In this document: piece after piece, positions 45,327-53,576 of the stretch
Layout of the letters: each line of letters starts with the position of its first letter
How positions within the stretch are numbered: position 1 is the stretch's first letter
The notes under the pieces: model-generated
Seen by the model: the letters and a program-made list of their open reading frames with translations, nothing else
What the model was told of the DNA's origin: nothing
Databases searched by the model: none
Source: Chloroflexota bacterium
Lineage (GTDB): Bacteria > Chloroflexota > Chloroflexia > Chloroflexales > Roseiflexaceae
Assembly (NCBI GenBank): GCA_013388755.1
Contig: JACAEQ010000034.1
Span: 1-64,000 of the forward strand
Length of the DNA: 64,000 nt
Direction: 5' to 3'
Position numbers and translations under genes: made by a program

Positions 45327-47723
45327 ATGAGCGATTATGAGAAGCTTGGCCTGTTCTACCTCGGCAAGTCGTACGACCTCGCACAGGGGAAACGTGGCGA
45401 GGATCTCATCCTGTACGATGCAAAGGATCTGACGACCCATGCCATGATCATTGGCATGACTGGTAGCGGCAAGACCGGTCTCGGAATCGCGATGATCGAG
45501 GAAGCCGCCATTGACCGTATTCCCGTGATCGCTGTCGATCCGAAGGGCGATCTGACCAATGTGCTGTTGACGTTTCCCGACCTGGGTCCGCAGGATTTCC
45601 GGCCGTGGGTCAGTGCGGAAGAGGCGGCCGCCAGAGGCATCAGCCTCGACACTCTCGCCGAACATACGGCAGGCGTCTGGCGCAAGGGATTGGAAGAGTG
45701 GGGCCAGAGCGGCGAACGCATCCGCCGGCTGCGCGAGACGGTTGATATGACGATCTACACGCCCGGGAGCACTGCCGGTGCACCGATTTCGGTGTTACGC
45801 TCCTTCGCGCCACCCCCACCACAATTGCGCGACGATAGTGAACTGTATCGCGAACACATTCAGGCAACGGCCAGCAGTGTCCTTGGCCTGCTCGGCATTG
45901 ACGCCGACCCGCTGACCAGCCGTGAGCATGTGCTGATCGCCACTATTCTGCACCATGCCTGGGATCAGGGGCAGGCGCTCGACATCGCCGGCCTCATCCG
46001 CGCGATCACCGAGCCGCCATTTCGTAGCATCGGCGTGATGGATGTCGAGTCGTTCTTCCCTTCAAAGGAGCGTTTCGCGCTGGGAATGCGCCTCAATACC
46101 TTGCTCGCAGCACCAGGCTTCGATGCCTGGCTGCAGGGCGAACCACTCGATACGGGGCGCTTTCTCTACACTGATGCGGGCAAGCCGCGCATTGCGGTCA
46201 TCTCCATCGCGCACCTTGGTGATCGCGAACGCATGTTCTTTGTGTCAATGCTGCTCGGTGACATGATGAGCTGGATGCGCGCGCAGCCAGGTACCGGTAG
46301 CCTGCGCGCGCTCTTCTATATGGATGAGCTGTTCGGTTACATGCCGCCACTGGCCAACCCGCCATCCAAGACGCTGCTGTTGACCCTGCTCAAGCAGGCG
46401 CGCGCCTTTGGTCTGGGGCTGGTGCTTTCAACCCAGAACCCCGTTGATCTCGACTACAAAGGTCTCTCAAACATTGGCACCTGGTTCATTGGCCGCCTGC
46501 AGACGGAACGTGACAAGTTACGGGTGATGGACGGGCTGGAAGGCGCGGCAGGCGGCGGACCGTTCGATCGCCAGGCAATGGATCGCATCCTGGCGGGGCT
46601 GGGCAAACGTATCTTTCTGATGCGCAATGTTCACGAGGACGAGCCGGTGGTCTTCACGACGCGCTGGGTCATGTCGTACCTTGCCGGGCCATTAACGCGC
46701 GACCAGATCAAGACGCTCATGGCCGCGCACCCGGTGAAGTCGCCAGCACCCGCCACGCCCGCAGTCGCCGCAACACGCGCCATCAACACCGTACCTGCGG
46801 GTGGGCCACCGGTGCTGCCGGCGGAGATTCCGCAATACTGGATCCCTGCCCGGCCCGGCGTGACCAGCCCGATCTATCTGCCGCACGCCATCGGCGCTGC
46901 CGATGTCACCTTTGTCAACGCGCGCTTCGATGTACAGGTCGCGCGGCGGGTGGTCTCCATCGCGCCAATCAGTGATGGACCGGTGACCGTTGAGTGGGGT
47001 GAGGCCCGCGAACTGACCATGGATGTCGCCAGCCTGCAGCGTGCCGGCCTGGCAGACGCCACGTACACCGACCTGCCGGAAGCGGCGCGCCGTCAGAAGA
47101 GTTATGATGAGTGGGCCAGGGCATTCGCCCGCTGGTTGCGCAGTAGTCAGGAGCTGCGCCTCTACCAGAGCCTCACACTCAAGGATGTTTCGCGTCCTGG
47201 CGAGACCGAGCGCGACTTTCGCATCCGCCTGCAACAGCGCGCGCGTGAGCAACGCGACGACAGGGTCGAGGCATTGCGCCGGAAATACGCGCCACGCCTC
47301 GGATCGCTCAGGGATCGCCTGGCACGCGCCGAAGCCAGTCTGAAACGCGAACAGGCACAGCAACAACAACAGCAGTGGGGCACAGCAGCCTCCGTTGGAT
47401 CAACGCTGCTGGGGGCACTCATGGGCCGCAGAATGCGCGGCGGCGGTAATATCGGGTCGAGTATCGGGCGGATGCAACGCGAGGCCGCCGATGTCCAGCG
47501 CGCTGAAGCGAGCGTTGCATCTATCGAGGCGCAGATTGCTGAACTCGAGGCGGAATTGCAGAGCGAGATTGCGCGCATTGAAACAAGCTTCGACGCCCTG
47601 ACCGAACCGCTCGATACGGTGACGGTTGCTCCGCGACAAAACGACGTGTCCGTGCGCTTCGTCGGGCTGGCTTGGGCACCACACGCTCGCGATGCACACG
47701 GAAATCTCGTGCCGGCATGGTAG
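45327..47723 (+). CDS. HerA/DUF87-type ATP-binding protein
   Basis: A 798-residue FtsK/HerA-superfamily ATPase. The P-loop is IIGMTGSGKTGLGIAMIEE near residue 40, followed by VIAVDPKGDLTNVL. The Walker B is ALFYMDELFGYMPP and the sensor region LVLSTQNPVDLDYKGLSNIGTWFIGRL. The C-terminal third has a long coiled coil (about 660-750) with a poly-Gln stretch and a glycine-rich turn. Relatives are double-strand DNA pumps or helicases, often with nucleases; no nuclease partner is adjacent. AGGGG precedes ATG 45327. Confidence 0.85.
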   Translation: MSDYEKLGLFYLGKSYDLAQGKRGEDLILYDAKDLTTHAMIIGMTGSGKTGLGIAMIEEAAIDRIPVIAVDPKGDLTNVLLTFPDLGPQDFRPWVSAEEAAARGISLDTLAEHTAGVWRKGLEEWGQSGERIRRLRETVDMTIYTPGSTAGAPISVLRSFAPPPPQLRDDSELYREHIQATASSVLGLLGIDADPLTSREHVLIATILHHAWDQGQALDIAGLIRAITEPPFRSIGVMDVESFFPSKERFALGMRLNTLLAAPGFDAWLQGEPLDTGRFLYTDAGKPRIAVISIAHLGDRERMFFVSMLLGDMMSWMRAQPGTGSLRALFYMDELFGYMPPLANPPSKTLLLTLLKQARAFGLGLVLSTQNPVDLDYKGLSNIGTWFIGRLQTERDKLRVMDGLEGAAGGGPFDRQAMDRILAGLGKRIFLMRNVHEDEPVVFTTRWVMSYLAGPLTRDQIKTLMAAHPVKSPAPATPAVAATRAINTVPAGGPPVLPAEIPQYWIPARPGVTSPIYLPHAIGAADVTFVNARFDVQVARRVVSIAPISDGPVTVEWGEARELTMDVASLQRAGLADATYTDLPEAARRQKSYDEWARAFARWLRSSQELRLYQSLTLKDVSRPGETERDFRIRLQQRAREQRDDRVEALRRKYAPRLGSLRDRLARAEASLKREQAQQQQQQWGTAASVGSTLLGALMGRRMRGGGNIGSSIGRMQREAADVQRAEASVASIEAQIAELEAELQSEIARIETSFDALTEPLDTVTVAPRQNDVSVRFVGLAWAPHARDAHGNLVPAW

Positions 47724-47743
47724 CGGTGCCAGGCCTGGCGAAC

Positions 47744-49018
47744 CTACTGGTATGCCGCTTCCAGCCGCGGAACGATGGATGCCCAGTCGTACCGGGCGCG
47801 GACCAGGTCACGGCCTGCCGCGCCCAGTTGGCCGCCGAACACCGGGTCATCGAGCAGTCGCAGCACGGCAGCGGCGAACTGATGCGGCGTGTCAGCCAGC
47901 AGACAGTGAACGCCATCGCACAACCCGGCTACACCCTCTGCGCCAAGCGACGTACTGACGGTCGGCGCCTCGAGTGACAGTGCTTCGAGCAGTTTCAGCC
48001 GGATGCCGCCGCCGATCCGCATCGGCACGACATAGACCGTGGCCGCGGCAATGTATGGCCGCGCATCGGCCACCTCGCCGGTAAGCGTCAATGCTCCCTG
48101 CGCGGCAAGGCGTTGCAGGGCGGGGGCCGGGCGGCGGCCAACGGCGAGCAGCCGCGTATCGGGGCGTTTCGTCCGGATCAGGGGCAGCACCGCTTCGGCA
48201 AACCAGGCAAGCGCATCAATGTTGGGGCGAAAGTCGAGCGTACCACTGAACACCAGCGTTGGCGCGCCGAACGCCAGGGGCCCACTCCGCTCGACTGCCA
48301 GCGCGGTACGGCTGAAATGCGCTACATCAACGCCATTCGGCACGATCGCACAACGCACCATCACACCGAGGCGCTCCAGTGCGCGGCGATCCTCATCGGA
48401 AACCGCTACCATCACATCGCACGCCTGCATTGCTTGCCGTTCATAGCGCGCCAGTTTCAGCCACTGGACCGTCGAATAGATACCACCGGCGATGCGGCGC
48501 GCCATGGTGCCAGGCCGTGCCAACCCGACTGCCGCGCGCAGATCGGTCAATGCGGCGCGCTTCTGTAACACATACTCCGCATTGAACTGGTCGAGCACCA
48601 GCAACGGCCGGCCACGCCGGGCGCCGATCGTAGCGTACTGGTGCCCGGCAGCGTGCAGATAGGCGGCCAGTTCGATACTCTCAGCCTGCACAACGTCAAA
48701 GTCTTCCCGGGCAAGCAAGCTCCGCACGGCGGCTGTATAGGCTGGTGAGACGTTGCGTAACGCCATGTCGGGGAGCGGAGAAACGATGGTCGTCCACGCG
48801 CGATGGAGCATGGATCGCCCTGCCGGGCCACGAACGGCGATCAGATGACAAAGATCGCGAAGGGGCGCGAGTGCGGCTTCAGAGGTATCATCCGGCGCGA
48901 ACGTCAGGCAGGTGACCGCATGGCGCTGCGCCAGCCAGCGCACAATCTGATAGATGCGCATGGCGCCGCCGCCACGCGGCGGGTAAGGCGGGTAGGGTGA
49001 AAGAACAAGGATCTTCAT
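47744..49018 (-). CDS. Glycosyltransferase, GT4 type
   Basis: A 424-residue GT-B protein. The N-terminus is MKILVLSPYPPYPPRGGGAMR. The donor domain carries LVFSGTLDFRPNIDALAWF and the motif VPMRIGGGIRLKLLEALSLEAPTV split over the EX7E region, the style of the group that includes PEP-CTERM-associated sugar transferases. It probably adds a sugar to an envelope or extracellular glycan. It is the last gene of the minus-strand gmk-yqeY-pgpH-ybeY-dgkA run, seven bases after dgkA. Confidence 0.87.
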   Translation of the reverse strand: MKILVLSPYPPYPPRGGGAMRIYQIVRWLAQRHAVTCLTFAPDDTSEAALAPLRDLCHLIAVRGPAGRSMLHRAWTTIVSPLPDMALRNVSPAYTAAVRSLLAREDFDVVQAESIELAAYLHAAGHQYATIGARRGRPLLVLDQFNAEYVLQKRAALTDLRAAVGLARPGTMARRIAGGIYSTVQWLKLARYERQAMQACDVMVAVSDEDRRALERLGVMVRCAIVPNGVDVAHFSRTALAVERSGPLAFGAPTLVFSGTLDFRPNIDALAWFAEAVLPLIRTKRPDTRLLAVGRRPAPALQRLAAQGALTLTGEVADARPYIAAATVYVVPMRIGGGIRLKLLEALSLEAPTVSTSLGAEGVAGLCDGVHCLLADTPHQFAAAVLRLLDDPVFGGQLGAAGRDLVRARYDWASIVPRLEAAYQ

Positions 49019-49025
49019 GCAGGCA

Positions 49026-49526
49026 TCAGCGCGCGCCTGCCAGTAGCGGCCCGGCGAACGCCCATAGCCGCGGCAAGAACACGATCAGACCGACAGCGAC
49101 CGCACCGATCGCCGTCAGCAGAACCGTGCCCGCCGCCACATCCTTTGCCACTCTGGCAAGTGGATGGAAGTCGGGCGACGCAAGATCGACCACCGCCTCG
49201 ACAGCAGTATTGACACCTTCAGCAGCCAGCACCAGCGTGATCGTCAGCGCCAGCGCCAGCCATTCGCCACGCTCGATGTTCAGCAGGAATCCCAGCGCCA
49301 CAGCAACGCTGCCCAGCACCATGTGAACCTGGGCGTTCCCCTGTGTACGCAGCAGGTGACCGATACCCGCGAAGGCGAACGGAAACGAGCGTAGCCGCGA
49401 CCGGAGCCAGTGCTGCGCCCGTTGCCACGACGCCCCACTGGAACGGTGATGCAGCCGCACGATCACCCGCTGATCGGGGCCGGCAACGTGCTGCTCAGAA
49501 ACCGACGGTTGACGATTCGTCGTCAT
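49026..49526 (-). CDS. dgkA: Prokaryotic diacylglycerol/undecaprenol kinase
   Basis: A 166-residue integral membrane kinase of the DagK family, with about 40 extra N-terminal residues before the core (RSFPFAFAGIGHLLRTQGNAQVH). The catalytic and metal-binding blocks are LVLAAEGVNTAVEAVVDL and AKDVAAGTVLLTAIGA. In Gram-positive-like bacteria this enzyme phosphorylates undecaprenol, which would complement UppP in supplying carrier lipid. Its start overlaps the ybeY stop by four bases. Confidence 0.9.
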   Translation of the reverse strand: MTTNRQPSVSEQHVAGPDQRVIVRLHHRSSGASWQRAQHWLRSRLRSFPFAFAGIGHLLRTQGNAQVHMVLGSVAVALGFLLNIERGEWLALALTITLVLAAEGVNTAVEAVVDLASPDFHPLARVAKDVAAGTVLLTAIGAVAVGLIVFLPRLWAFAGPLLAGAR

Positions 49527-50011
49527 GGCAATTCCTCACGATCAAGGCCGAGCACGCCAAGGATCGCTTCTTCGTGCGTGCGCATCTCGGCCTCGTCTCC
49601 GGCTCCGCGCTCATGGTCGTAGCCCAGCAGATGGAGCACACCGTGGACAATCAGAAAGGCGAGTTCCCGTTCGCGCGAGTGCCCATATTCTGTTGCCTGC
49701 GTGATGACGCGATCATACGAGACGGCAATATCTCCCAGATAGCGCGGCACACCAGGCGGACGCACAAATGCCGCGCCACTCTCCTCATCGGCGAACGACA
49801 GCACATCCGTCGGTGCGTCAATACCGCGATAGCTATGGTTGAGCCGCTGCAACTCGACATCATCGGCAATCAATACACCAACCTCGACCGGGCCAGGGAC
49901 TCGTTCGGCGCGCAACGCCACCTCTATCACGCGCTGAACAAGCGTGACGTCAACGTTGGCCGCGAACCGTGGATCAACCTGAACATCAATTGTCATAGAA
50001 GACTCGGACAT
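49523..50011 (-). CDS. ybeY: Endoribonuclease YbeY (rRNA maturation)
   Basis: A 162-residue metalloprotein with the zinc motif VHGVLHLLGYDHERG near residue 125 and the conserved LNHSYRGIDAPTDVLSF block. YbeY is needed for 16S rRNA 3'-end processing and ribosome quality control. It is followed with a four-base overlap by dgkA and preceded by the pgpH-like gene, the same order seen in many bacteria. The start may be ATG 49996 rather than 50011. Confidence 0.95.
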   Translation of the reverse strand: MSESSMTIDVQVDPRFAANVDVTLVQRVIEVALRAERVPGPVEVGVLIADDVELQRLNHSYRGIDAPTDVLSFADEESGAAFVRPPGVPRYLGDIAVSYDRVITQATEYGHSRERELAFLIVHGVLHLLGYDHERGAGDEAEMRTHEEAILGVLGLDREELP

Positions 50012-50021
50012 AGATGTGCCG

Positions 50022-52199
50022 TCACACCACTTTTCCAGGCGTATAGTCGACTCGCGGATGGTAAATACCCTGCAACGTGTTGACGAATGCCTGGCGGATA
50101 CGCGCCAGATCGTTCAAGGTCAACGGGCATTCGTCGAGCTGGCCGCTGCGAACCCGTTCATCAATGATTGCCGTCACCAGCTCTTCGAGCGTCTGGCTAT
50201 CGCTGCGCACCCGGCCATTCTCATTATTGCCCTCCCGCGCCGAAACAACCGCGCCTGCCTGCATCTTTGATCGTACCGTCGCCTCGACCGAGTCGGCCAG
50301 CATCATGATCGCCTGCTCGCGCGTCCGTGGCCGAGGACCGGGATAGCGATACTCGTCCACATTGACCGAATCATGTTGCTGGAGCGCGCGCTGATAAAAA
50401 TACTTGATCACGCTGGTGCCATGATGTGTATTGATAATATCAACGATCTGGGAGGGCAGACCAGCGGCAATCGCCATTTTGCGCCCTTCACGCACATGAT
50501 CGGCGATAATCTGGGCGCTGGTATGCGGATCAAGTTCATCATGCACATTCTCGCGATCGCTCTGATTATCGGTAAAGAAGAAAGGCCGCACCGTTTTGCC
50601 AATATCATGGTAATACGAGGCGACACGGAGCAGGAGCGCATCGGCGCCGATCGCCTCGGCGGCACTCTCGGCCAGATTGCCGACCGCGACACTATGATAA
50701 TACGTCCCGGGCGCCTCACGAATCAGGCGGCGCAACAACGGCTGCGCCGGATGCGCCAGTTCCATCAGGCGCAGCGGCGTCACGACCCCGGCAAGCTGGC
50801 CAGCCAGGTTATACAGCCCGAGCGCCAGAATCGCCGAGAGCGCGCCATTGATTCCGCCAAGCAACAGAATCGCCAGCACCTGTTCAAGTGCCGGCGCCTC
50901 GAAGCCGATAAGATAAAAGGCCAGTTGCGTTGCCGAGGTGACCAGAAACACGGCGGCGCCGCCGATGAGAAAGGAAAGCGACCGCTCGCCACGCCCGATC
51001 AGGAACGCGCCGCTGATACCGCCGAGCAGGAGTACGATCGCCGTGGACAGCTGGCCATCGCCAAGAAGTGCAATCACCATACCAAGCAGGCCCATCGCCA
51101 TGATCGACAGGCCGATATTGAACAATGCCGCAAGCAGCATACCAATCAGCGCCAGTGGGAAGACATGGATCCAGGTAACACCGAACGGAACAACGAGCCG
51201 CGCGGCGAAAGCCGCCAGCGCCACCAATCCAAAAACCAGCAGTAACGCCCGGATACTGGGCAGGGTTTCCCGCTGCGCAACCGCAATGTAGATACCGAAG
51301 GTTCCTGCGAGCAACAATGCCAGCAGCGCCTTCCCCCCCAGCGCCAGCCAGTTCGTCTTCGTTCGCAGCGCACCAAGCGCTTCCAGCTTCTCCTGAACGT
51401 CAGGGGTGACCACGTCACCCTGGCGCACAATGCTTTCACCCTCAAGGATCCGGACCGTCACCGGCCGTACGGCGTCGCGTACCTCTTGCTTGCGTCGTTG
51501 CGTTGCTTCCTCATCAATAAACTGGTTGGTTTTCAAAAACGAGCCGCTGAACAACACGATCAGGTCAGTTTGCGCCGCATTCGCCTCCAATGAGGCCCAG
51601 TACGGCAGTGAGAATGATCGGAGTTCGGCGATCTTCTGATCATTGAGCATGTAGCTATTGTCACTGAGCGCCCGATCGTAGAGCGCCAGCGACAGACGGC
51701 TGATCGTCGCCCATGACTCGTCGCTCTCACGGGCAATCGCGCTTGCCAGTTCGGGGGAGATAATGAGTGTACTGTTGGGAAGGCTGGTGAGGCGTTCGCG
51801 CTCCTGGGCCTTGGTCAGCGTCGGGTCATCCCGGATCTGGGTGATCGTCTGCAGCAGATCCTTCAGTTCGGCACGCTGCTGGATGGGAATCGTCAGATCG
51901 CGCCGGTAGACGACCGTATCGGCTGAACTTTCCGCACGAGCGCGCTCCTGCTCGGTGCGCCACTCACTGACATACGAGACCGTACGATCGGCCTGAATAT
52001 CACGCGGGCTCGGGCGACCCGGCTGAAGCCCCGGCGCGGAAGCCGTCTGCCAGGTCAGAGTAACCCAGATGATCACGGCAAGGCCAAGACTGATAATCGC
52101 CAGCCTGCCGCGCCAGGATCGTTCGAGATGCCGGGCCGATTGTTCGCCGGATTGGTTCTGGGCACGGACACCCAGTCGATGCAGCCACCGAGAAATCAT
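50022..52199 (-). CDS. PgpH-like 7TM-HD cyclic-di-AMP phosphodiesterase
   Basis: A 725-residue protein with the PgpH layout: one N-terminal membrane helix, an extracellular 7TMR-HDED-like domain (about 60-290), seven membrane helices (about 300-480) and a cytoplasmic HD domain. The HD signature is visible as RVASYYHDIGKTVRPFFFTDNQ, with HVREGRKMA and INTHHGT further on. Family members hydrolyse c-di-AMP and control cell wall and osmotic responses. No c-di-AMP cyclase is in the window. It lies in the conserved ybeY neighbourhood. Confidence 0.92.
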   Translation of the reverse strand: MISRWLHRLGVRAQNQSGEQSARHLERSWRGRLAIISLGLAVIIWVTLTWQTASAPGLQPGRPSPRDIQADRTVSYVSEWRTEQERARAESSADTVVYRRDLTIPIQQRAELKDLLQTITQIRDDPTLTKAQERERLTSLPNSTLIISPELASAIARESDESWATISRLSLALYDRALSDNSYMLNDQKIAELRSFSLPYWASLEANAAQTDLIVLFSGSFLKTNQFIDEEATQRRKQEVRDAVRPVTVRILEGESIVRQGDVVTPDVQEKLEALGALRTKTNWLALGGKALLALLLAGTFGIYIAVAQRETLPSIRALLLVFGLVALAAFAARLVVPFGVTWIHVFPLALIGMLLAALFNIGLSIMAMGLLGMVIALLGDGQLSTAIVLLLGGISGAFLIGRGERSLSFLIGGAAVFLVTSATQLAFYLIGFEAPALEQVLAILLLGGINGALSAILALGLYNLAGQLAGVVTPLRLMELAHPAQPLLRRLIREAPGTYYHSVAVGNLAESAAEAIGADALLLRVASYYHDIGKTVRPFFFTDNQSDRENVHDELDPHTSAQIIADHVREGRKMAIAAGLPSQIVDIINTHHGTSVIKYFYQRALQQHDSVNVDEYRYPGPRPRTREQAIMMLADSVEATVRSKMQAGAVVSAREGNNENGRVRSDSQTLEELVTAIIDERVRSGQLDECPLTLNDLARIRQAFVNTLQGIYHPRVDYTPGKVV

Positions 52200-52229
52200 G
52201 GCAATGCGAGATGGGGAGCGTGGCGGGGC

Positions 52230-52775
52230 CTACCCCTCGACACTGCCCGTCTGGCGGCGCGGCTGGCTCAACACATCCCGCGCCACCTGGTTGATCAGAC
52301 GTCCATCGGCCCGCCCCTTGAGTCGCTGCATCAGCACCGGCATCACTTTATTCATCTCGGCCATACCGGAAGCGCCGGTCTCCACGATGATTGCCTCGAC
52401 CAGCGGGCGCAATTCCTCAGCCGAGAGCTGGTGCGGTAAGTAAGCCTGCAAGATTTCCGCTTCGGCATCTTCCTTCTGCGCCAGATCCATCCGATTGCCT
52501 TTGCGGTATAGCTCCGCCGCCTCACGCCGGCGCTTCACCTCTCTGGCAATAGTTTCCTGTTCCATCGTCTCATTGAGCGCTGCGTTGCGATCCACCGCCG
52601 CCAGCGCGGCAGCATCGGCGGCTTCGCCGCCGGCGGCATCGAAAGCCGCTTTCACCTGTGCCATCTGCGCTTTTTTCAGCGCATCGATCGCCATACGAAT
52701 CGTGTCGATACGCAGGCGATCGCCGCCACGCATCGCTGTTTTGAGGTCATGCTGCAATTGTTCAAGGAGTGCCAT
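52230..52775 (-). CDS. GatB/YqeY domain protein
   Basis: A 181-residue protein matching YqeY, the free-standing version of the tRNA-binding tail of GatB. The N-terminal block is LLEQLQHDLKTAMRGGDRL and the C-terminal block LPHQLSAEELRPLVEAIIVE plus MNKVMPVLMQRLKGRADGR. An Ala-rich insert (about 50-72) is unusual. The precise cellular role of YqeY is unknown, although it is widespread. AAGGAG is close upstream of ATG 52775. It follows gmk on the same strand. Confidence 0.9.
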   Translation of the reverse strand: MALLEQLQHDLKTAMRGGDRLRIDTIRMAIDALKKAQMAQVKAAFDAAGGEAADAAALAAVDRNAALNETMEQETIAREVKRRREAAELYRKGNRMDLAQKEDAEAEILQAYLPHQLSAEELRPLVEAIIVETGASGMAEMNKVMPVLMQRLKGRADGRLINQVARDVLSQPRRQTGSVEG

Positions 52776-52826
52776 ACGATAGCTCACTTCCACGACGGCT
52801 ACGGCGAGTTGCCGTGCGCCTCGCCT

Positions 52827-53459
52827 TCACAGAACAACGCGTCGCGGATGGACACGCGCCTTTTCGGCAGCGACGATGGACTGAATCTGATCAACGGCTT
52901 CGTCCAGCCGATCGGCACGGTTCAACACCACATATTCAAACTGGTTGAGCGCCTCCATCTCGTGTTGTGCCACGCTCAACCGGCGATCAATCTCTTCGCG
53001 CGTTTCGGTGCGGCGCCATTCGAGACGATGGCGCAGCTCAGCAAGGCTCCCCGGTGCTACAAAGATCAATACCGCCTCTGGCGCCAGGCGCCGGATCGTT
53101 GCCGCCCCCTGCACATCTATTCGCAGGACCACATCACGACCCGATGCCAGCGCATCACGCACCTCGAATGTCGGAATACCCTTGTAGTGCCCATAGACTT
53201 CGGCCCACTCGATGAGTTCGCCACGGTCAATCATCTCAACAAACCGTTCCCGCGTAACAAAATGATAGTCATAGCCGTCACGTTCGCCCGGGCGCATCGG
53301 GCGACTGGTTGCAGTCACCACAAAGTGAAACGGCACCTCCAGTTCACGCATCCGGATCAGGATGGAGTCCTTTCCCACCCCCGACGGGCCGGAAATGACG
53401 ATCAGCAACGGATAGGCCGGGCGACCATCGAGTACCGGATTACGATCCGCGACGGGCAT
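52827..53459 (-). CDS. gmk: Guanylate kinase
   Basis: A 210-residue kinase converting GMP to GDP. The P-loop ISGPSGVGKDSIL and the GMP-binding TATSRPMRPGERDGYDYHF are intact, as is IDVQGAATIRRLAPEAVLIFV. GGAGGAG lies right before ATG 53459, which makes this start clear although the reading continues upstream to 53555. It opens the minus-strand housekeeping run and is divergent from rqcH. Confidence 0.95.
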   Translation of the reverse strand: MPVADRNPVLDGRPAYPLLIVISGPSGVGKDSILIRMRELEVPFHFVVTATSRPMRPGERDGYDYHFVTRERFVEMIDRGELIEWAEVYGHYKGIPTFEVRDALASGRDVVLRIDVQGAATIRRLAPEAVLIFVAPGSLAELRHRLEWRRTETREEIDRRLSVAQHEMEALNQFEYVVLNRADRLDEAVDQIQSIVAAEKARVHPRRVVL

Positions 53460-53499
53460 ACTCCTCCTTTGCCGGCGCTGCGTGCAGGTGTCACCGAAC

Positions 53500-53514
53500 A
53501 GCTTCCGGGAAGCT
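53500..53514. promoter_or_regulatory. Palindrome AGCTTCCGGGAAGCT, copy 2
   Basis: A 15-bp palindrome between the divergent gmk and rqcH genes, identical in 14 bases to the site at 26686-26699. Both lie in divergent promoter gaps. Confidence 0.35.
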
Positions 53515-53562
53515 TGCTCCTGGCAGGCCCACGCACAACATAACATTGCACCCACGGCGTGC

Positions 53563-53568
53563 TATAAT
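53563..53568 (+). promoter_or_regulatory. TATAAT box for a likely leaderless rqcH mRNA
   Basis: A perfect TATAAT ends only eight bases before the rqcH ATG at 53577. If used, transcription would begin at or within a base or two of the start codon. I found no convincing -35 box at the right distance. Confidence 0.45.
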
Positions 53569-53576
53569 CAGGCACC